From FW021-bin31 sp964422465 (GTDB lineage Bacteria; Bacteroidota; Bacteroidia; Chitinophagales; Chitinophagaceae): a stretch of 64,000 nt of DNA. The DNA lies in the NCBI GenBank assembly GCA_964422465.1, contig CAYRBD010000002.1, forward strand, positions 1 through 64,000, given 5' to 3'. The notes beneath the pieces are model-generated. The model was not told the origin of the DNA. It worked only from the letters and a program-made list of their open reading frames with translations, and made no database searches. Positions 25,177 through 34,124 of the stretch are shown piece after piece. Made by a program: the position numbers and the translations under genes. Numbering within the stretch: the first letter of the stretch is position 1; the number at the start of each line of letters is the position of its first letter.

Positions 25177-26574
25177 ATGGGAAAAACATTGATTGATAAA
25201 GTTTGGGATTCGCACGTTGTAAGCAGCAAGCCCAATTACCCGGATGTATTGTATATTGATAAACAATTCATTCATGAAGTAACCAGCCCTCAGGCATTTT
25301 CGGGACTGCGCAGGCGCGGAATCCCTGTTTTCAGGACTCAGAATACAGTGGCTACCGCGGATCACAACGTACCTACTTTGAATCAGCATCTCCCGATAAA
25401 AGAAGAGTTGAGCCGCCGACAGGTAGAAATGTTGACCCAGAACTGTGCCGATTTTGGAGTAGAACTCTATGGCCTTGGCCATCCTTTTCAGGGGATTGTG
25501 CATATTATAGGACCGGAGCTGGGAATTACCCAACCGGGGATGACTATTGTTTGTGGCGACAGCCATACTTCTACGCATGGCGCTTTTGGAGCCATTGCTT
25601 TCGGTATTGGTACGTCACAGGTGGAGCAGGTTCTGGCTACGCAATGTACATTGCAATATAAGCCCAAACGCATGCGGATTGAGGTGAACGGGAAGTTGGG
25701 CAAAGGAGTGGTTTCTAAGGATATCATTTTGCATATTATTTCAAAAATTACAGCCGCCGGAGCTACCGGTTATTTTGTAGAATATGATGGGGACACCATT
25801 CACAACCTGAGCATGGAAGCCCGAATGACCATCTGCAACATGAGTATTGAAATGGGCGCGCGCGGGGGAATGATTGCTCCCGATGAGATTACTTTTGAGT
25901 ATATAAAAGGCAGGAAATTTGCCCCTAATGGTGCAGAATGGGATAAGGCAATGGCATATTGGAAAACCTTGTATTCGGATGAAGATGCTCAATTTGATAA
26001 AGAATTAACTTTCAGGGCGGAAGACATTGAGCCCATGATTACTTATGGCACCAATCCGGGAATGGGTATGGGGGTTACCGGTACGATTCCAAGACTGGAT
26101 CAGGTGAAGGAAAAGGAACGAAAATCCTTTAAAAAGGCATTGGATTATATGGCGCTGGAGGATGGAATCAGCCTGCTGAATAAACCGCTGGATTATGTAT
26201 TTATGGGAAGCTGTACCAATTCACGTATAGAAGATTTGCGTTTGATAGCCTCTTTTGTAAAAGGAAAGAAAAAAGCTGATAATGTAGAAGTCTGGGTCGT
26301 GCCGGGTTCTACTCAGGTGGCGAAGCAGGCACATGAGGAAGGGCTGGATCGCATCCTTTTGGAAGCGGGATTTAGCTTCAGGGGGGCCGGTTGCTCTGCC
26401 TGCCTGGGGATGAACGAGGATAAAATTCCGCTTGGAAAATATTGTATTTCTACCTCCAACCGAAATTTTGAAGGAAGACAGGGGCCGGGAGCAAGAACTT
26501 TTTTGGCCAGCCCGCTGATGGCCGCCGCCGCCGCAATAGAAGGAAAAATTGTTGATGTCAGAGCTTATATGTAG
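25177..26574 (+). CDS. leuC: 3-isopropylmalate dehydratase large subunit
   Basis: 465 residues from ATG at 25177 (MGKTLIDKVWDSHVV, the usual start). A TTG at 25090 would add a non-homologous hydrophobic leader. Hallmarks: VCGDSHTSTHGAFGAIAFGIGTSQ, and the three 4Fe-4S ligands in GSCTNSR and GAGCSACLG. With LeuD it isomerises 2-isopropylmalate to 3-isopropylmalate in leucine synthesis. First gene of leuC-leuD-leuB-MTase-leuA, 28 nt before leuD. No attenuator or T-box is evident in the 144-base upstream region. Confidence 0.95.
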   Translation: MGKTLIDKVWDSHVVSSKPNYPDVLYIDKQFIHEVTSPQAFSGLRRRGIPVFRTQNTVATADHNVPTLNQHLPIKEELSRRQVEMLTQNCADFGVELYGLGHPFQGIVHIIGPELGITQPGMTIVCGDSHTSTHGAFGAIAFGIGTSQVEQVLATQCTLQYKPKRMRIEVNGKLGKGVVSKDIILHIISKITAAGATGYFVEYDGDTIHNLSMEARMTICNMSIEMGARGGMIAPDEITFEYIKGRKFAPNGAEWDKAMAYWKTLYSDEDAQFDKELTFRAEDIEPMITYGTNPGMGMGVTGTIPRLDQVKEKERKSFKKALDYMALEDGISLLNKPLDYVFMGSCTNSRIEDLRLIASFVKGKKKADNVEVWVVPGSTQVAKQAHEEGLDRILLEAGFSFRGAGCSACLGMNEDKIPLGKYCISTSNRNFEGRQGPGARTFLASPLMAAAAAIEGKIVDVRAYM

Positions 26575-26602
26575 TTTATATCCTATATTTAAAATAATAT
26601 TT

Positions 26603-27196
26603 ATGCCAAAAACATTCAAAAAAATAGAATCTACGGTAGTGCCTTTGCCTGTAGAGAACATTGATACCGATCAGATTATTCCCGCACGTTTTTTAAAGGC
26701 ATTGACCCGGGAGGGATTTGGAAAGAATCTGTTTCGGGACTGGAGATATGAAAACGATGATGAAAGCAGACCAAAGAAGGATTTTGTATTGAATGATCCC
26801 GGTTTTAGTGGGGAAATATTGGTTGCCGGCAGGAATTTTGGCTGCGGGTCTTCCAGGGAACATGCCGCCTGGGCGCTGGCGGATTATGGATTCAGGGTAG
26901 TAGTCAGCAGTTTCTTTGCAGATATCTTCAAAAACAATGCCCTGAATAATTTTTTGTTGCCTTTGCAGGTATCGGATGATTTTCTGGATCAAATATTCGA
27001 AGCGGTCGAAAAGAATCATAAGACGGTATTGGAAGTTGACCTCGAAAATCAAACGATAAAAATAAAAGAAACAGGCGCAGAGGAGCATTTTGAGATTAAT
27101 GCCTATAAAAAAGAATGTTTATTAAAAGGGTATGATGACATTGATTACCTGTTGAACCAGAAAGACAAGATTGAGGAATTTGAAAAACAATTGTAA
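26603..27196 (+). CDS. leuD: 3-isopropylmalate dehydratase small subunit
   Basis: 197 residues from ATG at 26603 (MPKTFKKIESTVVPL), as the family begins just before the conserved NIDTDQIIPARF. The longer frame from 26549 would overlap leuC. The swivelling-domain motif GRNFGCGSSREHAAWAL is intact. It forms the heterodimer with LeuC. The next gene, leuB, starts 6 nt downstream. Confidence 0.95.
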   Translation: MPKTFKKIESTVVPLPVENIDTDQIIPARFLKALTREGFGKNLFRDWRYENDDESRPKKDFVLNDPGFSGEILVAGRNFGCGSSREHAAWALADYGFRVVVSSFFADIFKNNALNNFLLPLQVSDDFLDQIFEAVEKNHKTVLEVDLENQTIKIKETGAEEHFEINAYKKECLLKGYDDIDYLLNQKDKIEEFEKQL

Positions 27197-27202
27197 AATT
27201 AC

Positions 27203-28309
27203 ATGCACAAAAGAATATTAGTTATTCCCGGTGATGGCATTGGTCAGGAGGTTACTCCCTGGGGAAAGAGGGTTTTGGAAACTGTTGCGACAAAGGGAGG
27301 CCACCAATTTGATTTTTCCGAAGGACAAATGGGGCACGTAGCCATAGAAGCTACCGGGCAGCCGCTTCCGGATGAAACGCTGAACAAGGCCAGGCAAAGT
27401 GATGCAATCTTATTTGGCGCCATAGGGCATGCTAAATATGATAATGACCCTTCTTTAACAGTAAGACCGGAGCAGGGATTGTTGAAAATTCGAAAAGAAT
27501 TGGGATTGTATGCCAATTTGCGGCCTATAAAATTATTTGATGAGTTGTTGAGCGCCTCCAGTTTAAAACCGGAGATATTAAAAGGAGCGGATATTTTGTT
27601 CTTTCGGGAGCTTACGGGAGATGTATATTTTGGAGAAAAGAAAAAAGCAGACGATGGCTCCTGGGCATCAGACCTGATGAATTACCAGCGGTTTGAGGTA
27701 GAGCGAATTGCACGTAAGGCTTTTCAGGCAGCCATGACCAGGAAGCGTAAGTTATGTTCCGTAGATAAAGCGAATGTGTTGGAAACTTCCCGTCTCTGGA
27801 GGAGCGTAGTTCAGAAGGTGGCTGAAGAATTTCCGGAGGTAGAAACGGAACACATGTTTATTGATAATGCAGCCATGCAACTGGTGAAGAATCCAAAACG
27901 CTTTGACGTGGTTGTAACCGGGAATCTTTTTGGGGACATTCTTACGGATGAGGCCTCCCAGATTGCGGGTTCGATGGGCATGCTTGCTTCTGCTTCTGTA
28001 GGAGAGGATATCGGATTTTATGAACCTATTCATGGGTCTGCTCATGATATTGCAGGCAAAGGAATTGCCAATCCGCTGGCGTGCATATTGTCTGCCGCCT
28101 TATTGCTGGATATTTCTTTTGGTTTAAAAAAAGAATCTGAAATGGTCATTCATGCCGTAGAAGAGGTATTAAAAGAAGGATTCCGAACCATAGATATTGC
28201 ACAGAAAAATACTCCTAATGATTTCATTTTGGGAACGAAAGCTATGGGAGAAGTGATTGTAGAAAAAATTCGTGAATTCTCTTTACAACAATATTACCAA
28301 ACCAAATAA
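27203..28309 (+). CDS. leuB: 3-isopropylmalate dehydrogenase
   Basis: 368 residues. N-terminus VIPGDGIGQEV, substrate-binding FGAIGHAKYDNDPSLTVRPEQGLLKIRK, the metal and substrate region VVTGNLFGDILTDEASQIAGSMGML, and the NAD-binding EPIHGSAHDIAGKGIANPLA identify LeuB rather than isocitrate dehydrogenase. It oxidatively decarboxylates 3-isopropylmalate to 2-oxoisocaproate. It lies within the leucine operon, with 8 nt to the methyltransferase. Confidence 0.95.
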   Translation: MHKRILVIPGDGIGQEVTPWGKRVLETVATKGGHQFDFSEGQMGHVAIEATGQPLPDETLNKARQSDAILFGAIGHAKYDNDPSLTVRPEQGLLKIRKELGLYANLRPIKLFDELLSASSLKPEILKGADILFFRELTGDVYFGEKKKADDGSWASDLMNYQRFEVERIARKAFQAAMTRKRKLCSVDKANVLETSRLWRSVVQKVAEEFPEVETEHMFIDNAAMQLVKNPKRFDVVVTGNLFGDILTDEASQIAGSMGMLASASVGEDIGFYEPIHGSAHDIAGKGIANPLACILSAALLLDISFGLKKESEMVIHAVEEVLKEGFRTIDIAQKNTPNDFILGTKAMGEVIVEKIREFSLQQYYQTK

Positions 28310-28317
28310 GAACCAAA

Positions 28318-29088
28318 ATGCAATGGAACGCCGGGTTATATGATTCCAACCATCAGTTTGTTTCCGAATATGGAAATGGAGTGATTCAACTGTTGGTGCC
28401 CGGTGCCAGGGAACAAATTTTGGATTTAGGCTGTGGAACCGGAGACCTTGCTGCGGAGTGTTCAAAATCAGGAGCGGAAGTAACCGGTATGGATGCATCG
28501 GCGGAAATGATTGAAAAGGCGAAAGAGAAATACCCTGGTCTTTCTTTTGTCTGTTCCGATGCCGTAAATTTCGAGTTGAATACCCGTTTTGATGCTGTTT
28601 TTTCAAATGCGGTATTACACTGGATTCCAGAAGCAGCTCATCCGAAGATGTTGAAGCAGGTAAAAAAATACCTGAAACCAGGCGGTCGTTTTGCAGCAGA
28701 AATGGGGGCAGCGGGAAATGTGGAAAAAGTCCGGAGTACAATTCGGGAGCTATTAAAAGAAAAAGGCTATCTGAGGCAGGCTCAAACTGAGACCTGGTAT
28801 TTTCCTTCAGAAGAAGCATACGGCAGGATGCTGGAAGGTGCGGGATTTACGATTTCCCATATCGAAGTATTTGACCGGCCCACTATCCTGGCCGAAGGAG
28901 ATAAAGGAATAGCCCGGTGGCTGGAAATGTTTGGAAAAAACTGGTTTACCGGTCTTTCCACGACGGAAATCAACCAACTTGTTCGCGAAGCAGAAGAAAA
29001 ATTATATCCCCGGTTATTTGAAAATGGAAACTGGATCGCAGACTACAGAAGATTGAGATTCTGTGCAGAAAAAAGAGAAAAGAAATGA
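28318..29088 (+). CDS. class I SAM methyltransferase, Tam (trans-aconitate methyltransferase)-like
   Basis: 256 residues. SAM-binding motif I is ILDLGCGTGDLA (about 39-50) and motif II VTGMDASAEMIEKAKEKY, then DAVFSNAVLHWIP in the position of the acceptor loop. The start (MQWNAGLYDSNHQFV) and late segment (ARWLEMFGKNWFTGLS) resemble E. coli Tam, which methylates trans-aconitate. Yeast Tmt1 methylates both trans-aconitate and isopropylmalate. Its position between leuB and leuA suggests that it methylates a leucine-pathway intermediate or a toxic isomer. This is inference. Confidence 0.85.
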   Translation: MQWNAGLYDSNHQFVSEYGNGVIQLLVPGAREQILDLGCGTGDLAAECSKSGAEVTGMDASAEMIEKAKEKYPGLSFVCSDAVNFELNTRFDAVFSNAVLHWIPEAAHPKMLKQVKKYLKPGGRFAAEMGAAGNVEKVRSTIRELLKEKGYLRQAQTETWYFPSEEAYGRMLEGAGFTISHIEVFDRPTILAEGDKGIARWLEMFGKNWFTGLSTTEINQLVREAEEKLYPRLFENGNWIADYRRLRFCAEKREKK

Positions 29089-29142
29089 CCACTGACTAAT
29101 AACTTACTACTTACGACTAATGACTTACGACTAATGACCAAA
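29087..29142. repeat. heptamer repeat array (8 units, GACTAAT/GACTTAC type)
   Basis: Eight contiguous 7-bp units: GACCACT, GACTAAT, AACTTAC, TACTTAC, GACTAAT, GACTTAC, GACTAAT, GACCAAA. The first unit overlaps the TGA stop of the methyltransferase gene, and the array fills most of the spacer before leuA. Confidence 0.8.
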
Positions 29143-29155
29143 AAACAATTCAGCT

Positions 29156-30670
29156 ATGGATGACAAAAATAGAGTGTACATTTTTGACACCACCTTAAGG
29201 GATGGGGAGCAGGTTCCCGGATGTCAACTGACAACGGTAGAAAAGATTGAAATTGCGAAAGAACTGGAACTGCTGGGAGTAGATGTAATCGAAGCCGGTT
29301 TCCCGATTTCCAGCCCGGGAGATTTTAAAAGTGTAGTGGAGATATCCAAAGCGGTAAGCAATCCTGTAATTTGCGCCTTAACGCGTGCTAACAGAAAAGA
29401 TATTGATGCTGCAGCCGATGCTTTGGCATTTGCAAAACGCAAACGAATACATACCGGTATAGGCGCTTCTGATATTCATATAAAAAACAAATTCAACAGT
29501 ACGCGGGAGGCTGTTTTAGAGCGGGCGGTAGATGCGGTCAGCTATGCAAAAAGATTTGTTGAAGACATTGAATTTTATGCGGAGGATGCCGGCAGGGCAG
29601 ATAATGTTTACCTGGCTCAGATGATTGAAGCTGTAATAGCCGCCGGGGCTACGGTAGTGAATATTCCCGATACTAACGGCTATTGTCTGCCGGAGCAGTA
29701 TGCCGAAAAGATCGGCTATCTGGTAAACCATGTTTCTAATATTGACAAAGCGGTTATTTCTGTTCATTGCCATAATGACCTGGGGCTGGCAACAGCTAAC
29801 TCCATAGCTGGTTTACAAGCAGGGGCCAGGCAGATCGAGGGCACCATTAATGGCGTAGGGGAACGGGCCGGAAATACCTCTATTGAGGAAGTGAGTATGA
29901 TCCTGAAAGTACATGAACAATCGCTGGGATTACACACTAATATTGATTCAAAAAGATTTTACAACCTGAGTGGCCTTGTTTCTCAACGGATGCGCATGCC
30001 GGTGCAGGCCAATAAGGCTATTGTAGGGAAAAATGCCTTTGCCCACAGTTCCGGTATTCACCAGGATGGGGTATTGAAAAACAAGGAGAATTATCAGATC
30101 ATGAACCCGGAGGATATCGGTATTCCCTCTCATAGCATTATCCTGACCGCAAGGAGTGGTCGCCATGCATTGAAGCACCGTTTGGAACGGCTTGGTTACC
30201 AGATGGAAAAGGTTAAACTGGACGAAGTTTATGCCAACTTCCTCCAGATGGCGGACAGGATAAAGGAGATAAATGATGAAGATTTGTTGATCCTGATGGG
30301 AGGGGAGAAGCAGAAAGAGCAGATAGGCGATCAGGGGGTGAGTGTGAAACTGGTACAGGTGGTTTGTGGAAACCCGCTCAGGCCTATGTCCACAGTCCGG
30401 TTGTTGATCAAAGGAGAGGAAAAGGAAGCCAGCGCTACGGGCAATGGCCCGGTAGATGCCACTGTTAAAGCCATTCATAAGCTGGTGGACGACACGATAA
30501 AACTGGAAGAATTCAATATTCAGGCGATAAATGGAGGAAGCGATGATGTTAGTAAGGTAAGCCTGCAGGTGTCGCACGATGGAAGGCTCTATTATGGCTT
30601 TGGCTACAGCACCGATATTGTAAATGCTTCCGTAAATGCCTATATTGATGCATTGAACAAGATATTGTAA
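29156..30670 (+). CDS. leuA: 2-isopropylmalate synthase
   Basis: 504 residues. The HMGL-like catalytic barrel opens with DTTLRDGEQVPGC, has VHCHNDLGLATANSIAG (metal-binding His-x-His-x-Asp region, about 207-223) and GVGERAGNTS, and is followed by the LeuA dimer/regulatory domain at the C-terminus (about 385-500) that mediates leucine feedback inhibition. It condenses acetyl-CoA with 2-oxoisovalerate. Being last in the operon, after leuC, leuD, leuB and a methyltransferase, is an uncommon order for the committing enzyme. A terminator follows at 30697. Confidence 0.95.
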   Translation: MDDKNRVYIFDTTLRDGEQVPGCQLTTVEKIEIAKELELLGVDVIEAGFPISSPGDFKSVVEISKAVSNPVICALTRANRKDIDAAADALAFAKRKRIHTGIGASDIHIKNKFNSTREAVLERAVDAVSYAKRFVEDIEFYAEDAGRADNVYLAQMIEAVIAAGATVVNIPDTNGYCLPEQYAEKIGYLVNHVSNIDKAVISVHCHNDLGLATANSIAGLQAGARQIEGTINGVGERAGNTSIEEVSMILKVHEQSLGLHTNIDSKRFYNLSGLVSQRMRMPVQANKAIVGKNAFAHSSGIHQDGVLKNKENYQIMNPEDIGIPSHSIILTARSGRHALKHRLERLGYQMEKVKLDEVYANFLQMADRIKEINDEDLLILMGGEKQKEQIGDQGVSVKLVQVVCGNPLRPMSTVRLLIKGEEKEASATGNGPVDATVKAIHKLVDDTIKLEEFNIQAINGGSDDVSKVSLQVSHDGRLYYGFGYSTDIVNASVNAYIDALNKIL

Positions 30671-30696
30671 CTTTTGAGGCGATTCGTTTGTTTGTA

Positions 30697-30728
30697 CCCG
30701 TGGTTCGCAAGAACTGCGGGTTTTTTTT
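30697..30728 (+). terminator. Rho-independent terminator of the leu operon
   Basis: CCCGTGGTTC-GCAA-GAACTGCGGG forms a 10-bp stem (two G-T wobbles) with a GCAA tetraloop, followed by eight T. It lies 26 nt after the leuA stop. The T run overlaps the last codon of the convergent gene. Confidence 0.9.
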
Positions 30729-31485
30729 ATTGGAGATTCTGATTGTCAAAATCCATATCCGGCCTTTTCACGTACACCTTTCTGAAAAGTTTAACGGCTC
30801 TCTTGATATCTACTAACAAATCATAGTCGGTTGAATTGCGCACAAAAATGTAAGAGGGGTTGTACCACAATAAAAAGGCTTTAAGAGAATCCCCTTTTAA
30901 ATGAAAAAGGTCTTCGATTTGCTTCGGATGAATACGAGAGGCTATGTATTTTTGTTGTTCAAAAGCCTTGTAATCTTTTTGAAAGCGCCAAAGCCGCTTT
31001 TGTCTGCCACTAAGCGCATCATACAGCGCCGTGATGGGATGAGAAACGGCTCCCAGACCACGCGTTTTGTCCTGATCAAGGGCATCGGAAAACCAAGCCC
31101 TTCTTTCTGCTGAATCTCTCGTGTAGTTGGGCCGTTGCCCGATAATATCAACGGGAGCAAAGCTGTACTTGTTTTTTTTCATAGAAATATTGATGACCTG
31201 CCGTTCATAAAGCGCGTTAATTTGCACTGTATCATTGGCGTAACCAATATAGGAGAATACCAGCCGGTTAAAATCGTAGGCGTCAATCTTGTACTGCCCG
31301 GCGCTATCTGTCATGGTGCCTGTTCCTTTGCTGACGTTATAAACGCTTACCCTGGATAGCGGCTTCTTACTTTCGGCATCTGTTACCTGCCCGATGATGC
31401 TTACTTTCCTTTGAGCCGTGGTGTTTTCCCAAAAGATCAGCAGGAAAGGGATGATTAATAATATGAGGTAGGGCCTCTGTTTCAT
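30727..31485 (-). CDS. exported protein with carboxypeptidase-like regulatory domain
   Basis: 252 residues. A signal peptide (about 1-24, ending ENTTAQ) is followed by a CarboxypepD_reg-like beta-sandwich (VSIIGQVTDAESKKPLSRVSVYNVSKGTGTMTDSAGQYKI, about 28-67), the domain also found at the start of SusC-type receptors. The C-terminal 150 residues are charged, helical and unrecognised. It probably sits in the periplasm or at the outer membrane. Single gene, convergent with leuA. Confidence 0.78.
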   Translation of the reverse strand: MKQRPYLILLIIPFLLIFWENTTAQRKVSIIGQVTDAESKKPLSRVSVYNVSKGTGTMTDSAGQYKIDAYDFNRLVFSYIGYANDTVQINALYERQVINISMKKNKYSFAPVDIIGQRPNYTRDSAERRAWFSDALDQDKTRGLGAVSHPITALYDALSGRQKRLWRFQKDYKAFEQQKYIASRIHPKQIEDLFHLKGDSLKAFLLWYNPSYIFVRNSTDYDLLVDIKRAVKLFRKVYVKRPDMDFDNQNLQ

Positions 31486-31495
31486 GTTTACCCGT

Positions 31496-31503
31496 CAAAC
31501 CTA
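31496..31503 (-). promoter_or_regulatory. possible -7 element for the carboxypeptidase-like regulatory domain gene
   Basis: On the minus strand TAGGTTTG (exact TAnnTTTG), ending 11 nt before the start codon at 31485. The transcript leader would be only about 5 nt. Confidence 0.35.
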
Positions 31504-31555
31504 CTATTAATGTACGATTGGAAAAAATGCTTTCACAAAATTTTAATAAATGGAA

Positions 31556-31563
31556 TACATTTG
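31556..31563 (+). promoter_or_regulatory. -7 element for the zinc-dependent phospholipase-like gene
   Basis: TACATTTG, an exact TAnnTTTG match, 36 nt upstream of the ATG at 31600. It lies downstream of an alternative start at 31510, which supports the 31600 start. Confidence 0.55.
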
Positions 31564-31599
31564 CTGTTGGGCCGGCCCCAAAAGTTTAAATTTATTTTT

Positions 31600-32610
31600 A
31601 TGTTAAAAAAGGTCTTTATTTCCCTTCTCTGTCTGTCACTTGTTCTGGCTACTTCTATGATGTCTTTTGGATGGGGTGTTTGGGGGCATCAGCATATTAA
31701 CCGGGCTGCCGTTTTTGCGCTGCCCGAACCAATGCGGGCTTTTTACTTTAATCACATTGATTTTATTACCATAGAGGCTTCTATCCCGGACGTGCGAAAG
31801 TATGCCATAAATGATAAAAATGAATTTCCGCGCCATTATATTGACCTGGAAAAATACGGTGCTGATCCGTTTACATCCCTGCCGGAAGATTGGGATGTTG
31901 CCGTAAAGAAATATGGGAAGAAGAAACTTTACAAGAATGGCATCCTGCCCTGGTATATTCAATTGATGACAGATAAGCTAACGGCGGCTTTCAAGAAGAA
32001 GGACAAGGCTTTGATTCTGTTTCTGTCCGCGGATCTCGCTCATTACATCGGGGATGCCTACCAGCCTTTACATACTACGGAAAACTATGATGGTCAACTG
32101 ACAGGACAAAAAGGAGTACATGCCTTTTTTGAATCTCTGCTCCCTGAGTTGTACGGCGCCTATTTTAATTTACATACGCCTCCTGCAAAATATTATGAAA
32201 ATATAGAAGAGGCTTCCTGGGACATCCTTCGGGAGAGCCATGCTCTTGTACAACCACTCCTCAGCGCCGAGAAAAAATTACTGGATAGCTGGCCCAAAGA
32301 CAGTATTTATAAGTTGAATAAAAAGGGGGGAATTATCAAAAATAAATATCACCAGCCCTATTTCACGGACGCTTTTTCCAGGGCATTTTACCAAAGTCTG
32401 AATGGGATGATTGACAAACAGATGAGGCATGCGATTCAAACAACGGCAGGTTTTTGGTACACGGCCTGGGTGAATGCCGGAAAACCGGGTCTTAATAAGC
32501 TGGATGATAAATATTCTTTTAAGAAAAACCGAAAAGCCCTGAGAAAAGAATATAAACTTTGGCGTAAAAAAGGAAAATTAACAGGCGTTGAGTCCAGTGC
32601 TGAATTTTAA
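31600..32610 (+). CDS. zinc-dependent phospholipase C / S1-P1 nuclease-like secreted protein
   Basis: 336 residues from ATG at 31600, which gives a clean signal peptide (MLKKVFISLLCLSLVLATSMMSFG). The mature protein starts with Trp-Gly followed by WGHQHINRAAVFALP, the family's N-terminal Trp metal ligand and His. The motif ADLAHYIGDAYQPLHTT, with His and Asp ligands, is the trinuclear zinc site. Such proteins are secreted phosphodiesterases acting on phospholipids or nucleic acids. It overlaps the convergent tsaC by 4 nt. Confidence 0.83.
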   Translation: MLKKVFISLLCLSLVLATSMMSFGWGVWGHQHINRAAVFALPEPMRAFYFNHIDFITIEASIPDVRKYAINDKNEFPRHYIDLEKYGADPFTSLPEDWDVAVKKYGKKKLYKNGILPWYIQLMTDKLTAAFKKKDKALILFLSADLAHYIGDAYQPLHTTENYDGQLTGQKGVHAFFESLLPELYGAYFNLHTPPAKYYENIEEASWDILRESHALVQPLLSAEKKLLDSWPKDSIYKLNKKGGIIKNKYHQPYFTDAFSRAFYQSLNGMIDKQMRHAIQTTAGFWYTAWVNAGKPGLNKLDDKYSFKKNRKALRKEYKLWRKKGKLTGVESSAEF

Positions 32611-33179
32611 GCTCTGATAATTTGAATTTCTCCCTTTTGGCTAAGTCTGATGATTTTGGAGGGTATAGCGGGGCGGGTATCTTTCTTTCGGTATTCCACG
32701 ATGTAATCCACCCCTTCCCGGATGACCGGTGTTGTTTCTGAGTAATTCTTTGGAGCCGGTTGTCCGCTGCTATTCGCGGAAGTGGACACTATCGGCTTCC
32801 CCAGTCTTTTTATAAGCGCTTTACAAAAAGGTTCATTAACAATGCGGATAGCAATGCTTCCATCCTCATTTACCAAGTTGTCCGGGAGTCCCAGGGCCTG
32901 ATCATAAATAACGGTAGTTGGACGCTCGGAATTCTGTAGTAAATCAAATATTGCAGGAGGGGGAGCGGCTACATATTTTAAAATAGCTTTTGCATCGGCT
33001 ACCAGAATGATAAGGCTCTTGCTGTCGTCCCGTTGTTTTAGTTTATAAATCCGGTCGATGGCTTTTGCATCGGTAGCATCACAGCCGAGTCCCCACACCG
33101 TGTCGGTGGGATAAAGGATAATTCCCCCGGCTTTTACCGTTTGCAACGCTTTATGGATGGATTGATGGAGTAAGTCCAA
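32607..33179 (-). CDS. tsaC: threonylcarbamoyl-AMP synthase (TsaC/Sua5/YrdC family)
   Basis: 190 residues, a single YrdC domain without the Sua5 extension. GGIILYPTDTVWGLGCDATD near the N-terminus, KLKQRDDSKSLIIL (RNA and nucleotide-binding basic patch) and SANSSGQPAP near the end are diagnostic. It forms threonylcarbamoyl-AMP from threonine, bicarbonate and ATP for t6A at position 37 of ANN-decoding tRNAs. It overlaps the upstream convergent gene by 4 nt and stands 48 nt from the next reverse-strand gene. Confidence 0.92.
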   Translation of the reverse strand: MDLLHQSIHKALQTVKAGGIILYPTDTVWGLGCDATDAKAIDRIYKLKQRDDSKSLIILVADAKAILKYVAAPPPAIFDLLQNSERPTTVIYDQALGLPDNLVNEDGSIAIRIVNEPFCKALIKRLGKPIVSTSANSSGQPAPKNYSETTPVIREGVDYIVEYRKKDTRPAIPSKIIRLSQKGEIQIIRA

Positions 33180-33227
33180 AAGGGAGTTGGTTTTTAAGAA
33201 TAAGAGATGACGATTTTTGGGACTGTT

Positions 33228-34079
33228 CTAATTTGCTATGGCTCCCTGCGGGGCCTTTAAGTCATCCAGGTAATTTGTAGAATAATTTTTCTTAAGGGGA
33301 GTAATCCTCCGGCCTTGCTCTACCACGTAATTTCCTTCTCCATCGTATAAGACAACCGGCAAGAGATGAGTTTCATTGAAGTAGTCAAAAGCTTTTTTCA
33401 ATTCCAGCCAAAATTTCTGTTCCGGGTTATCGGTTTGAGAGGCCTTGTTTAAGTAGGCAATGGACTTCTTATTGTTAAAATCTATTGGTAAGATATGAAC
33501 GGGGATATAGTCCTGACCTGCATTTTTGGCGTGTGCAGCCAAAATGTACAATTCATCTATAAGGGGATTGGTTATAGGAATGCATCCCACGGTAACACAA
33601 CTTCCATGAATATAAATTCCCCCTCCGGGATCTTTATGATGGCTTTTCAAACGGTCCGAAAAATTAGGATAGTTCACTTTTAAGGCCAGGTGATAATCAC
33701 TGCGGGGATTAAATCTGCTGATGTAATAAAAGCCTTCAGGAACCTGACGGTCGCCCTGAAAACGCTTTGGGCCCAGGTAACCGGAAAGGGCGCAAATATG
33801 ATAGGTTTTAAACAAGCTAAAGGTATCAGCCGGCTTGTTTTTTACCCAAACTTCCAACTTGCTGTCATATTTAAAGGAGCGGATAAAAATATAGTTAGCA
33901 GGGTAGGTTAATCCCTTTTCCTTAAATTCCTTTTTCAGCATTTCATCCTTTTGTTCAAAGGCTTTCTTAAACACAGGGTATTGCATCTGTTCCGTCAAAA
34001 AGGATTGTCCATTCACGAGACCGGCACAAACAAAAAGTGGCAGCAGAAGCATTAAAGTATTTCGGATTAATTTCTTCAT
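33228..34079 (-). CDS. YafK-like L,D-transpeptidase-fold periplasmic protein
   Basis: 283 residues with a signal peptide (about 1-24, LVNGQS cleavage region). The YkuD-type active-site motif reads IYIHGSCVTVGCIPITN (about 150-166), with catalytic His and Cys, closest to the YafK/DpaA branch (HGSCxxxGC). In E. coli, DpaA cuts the link between Braun's lipoprotein and peptidoglycan. Whether this homologue makes or breaks such bonds is unknown. It has a -7 element at 34102-34109. Confidence 0.82.
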   Translation of the reverse strand: MKKLIRNTLMLLLPLFVCAGLVNGQSFLTEQMQYPVFKKAFEQKDEMLKKEFKEKGLTYPANYIFIRSFKYDSKLEVWVKNKPADTFSLFKTYHICALSGYLGPKRFQGDRQVPEGFYYISRFNPRSDYHLALKVNYPNFSDRLKSHHKDPGGGIYIHGSCVTVGCIPITNPLIDELYILAAHAKNAGQDYIPVHILPIDFNNKKSIAYLNKASQTDNPEQKFWLELKKAFDYFNETHLLPVVLYDGEGNYVVEQGRRITPLKKNYSTNYLDDLKAPQGAIAN

Positions 34080-34101
34080 TCGTCAAAAAGTTCCTATGAT
34101 C

Positions 34102-34109
34102 CAAAGGTA
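34102..34109 (-). promoter_or_regulatory. -7 element for the YafK-like gene
   Basis: Minus-strand TACCTTTG (exact TAnnTTTG) ending 23 nt before the start codon at 34079. Confidence 0.55.
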
Positions 34110-34124
34110 AGAGAAAGTTTAAAA

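Noticed and set aside
25114..25578. Minus-strand open frame opposite leuC
   Set aside because: It lies opposite highly conserved LeuC sequence and reads as low-similarity shadow with no motif.
31510..31599. ATG at 31510 as start of the zinc phospholipase-like gene
   Set aside because: It lies upstream of the -7 element at 31556 and would place 30 extra residues before a clean signal peptide.
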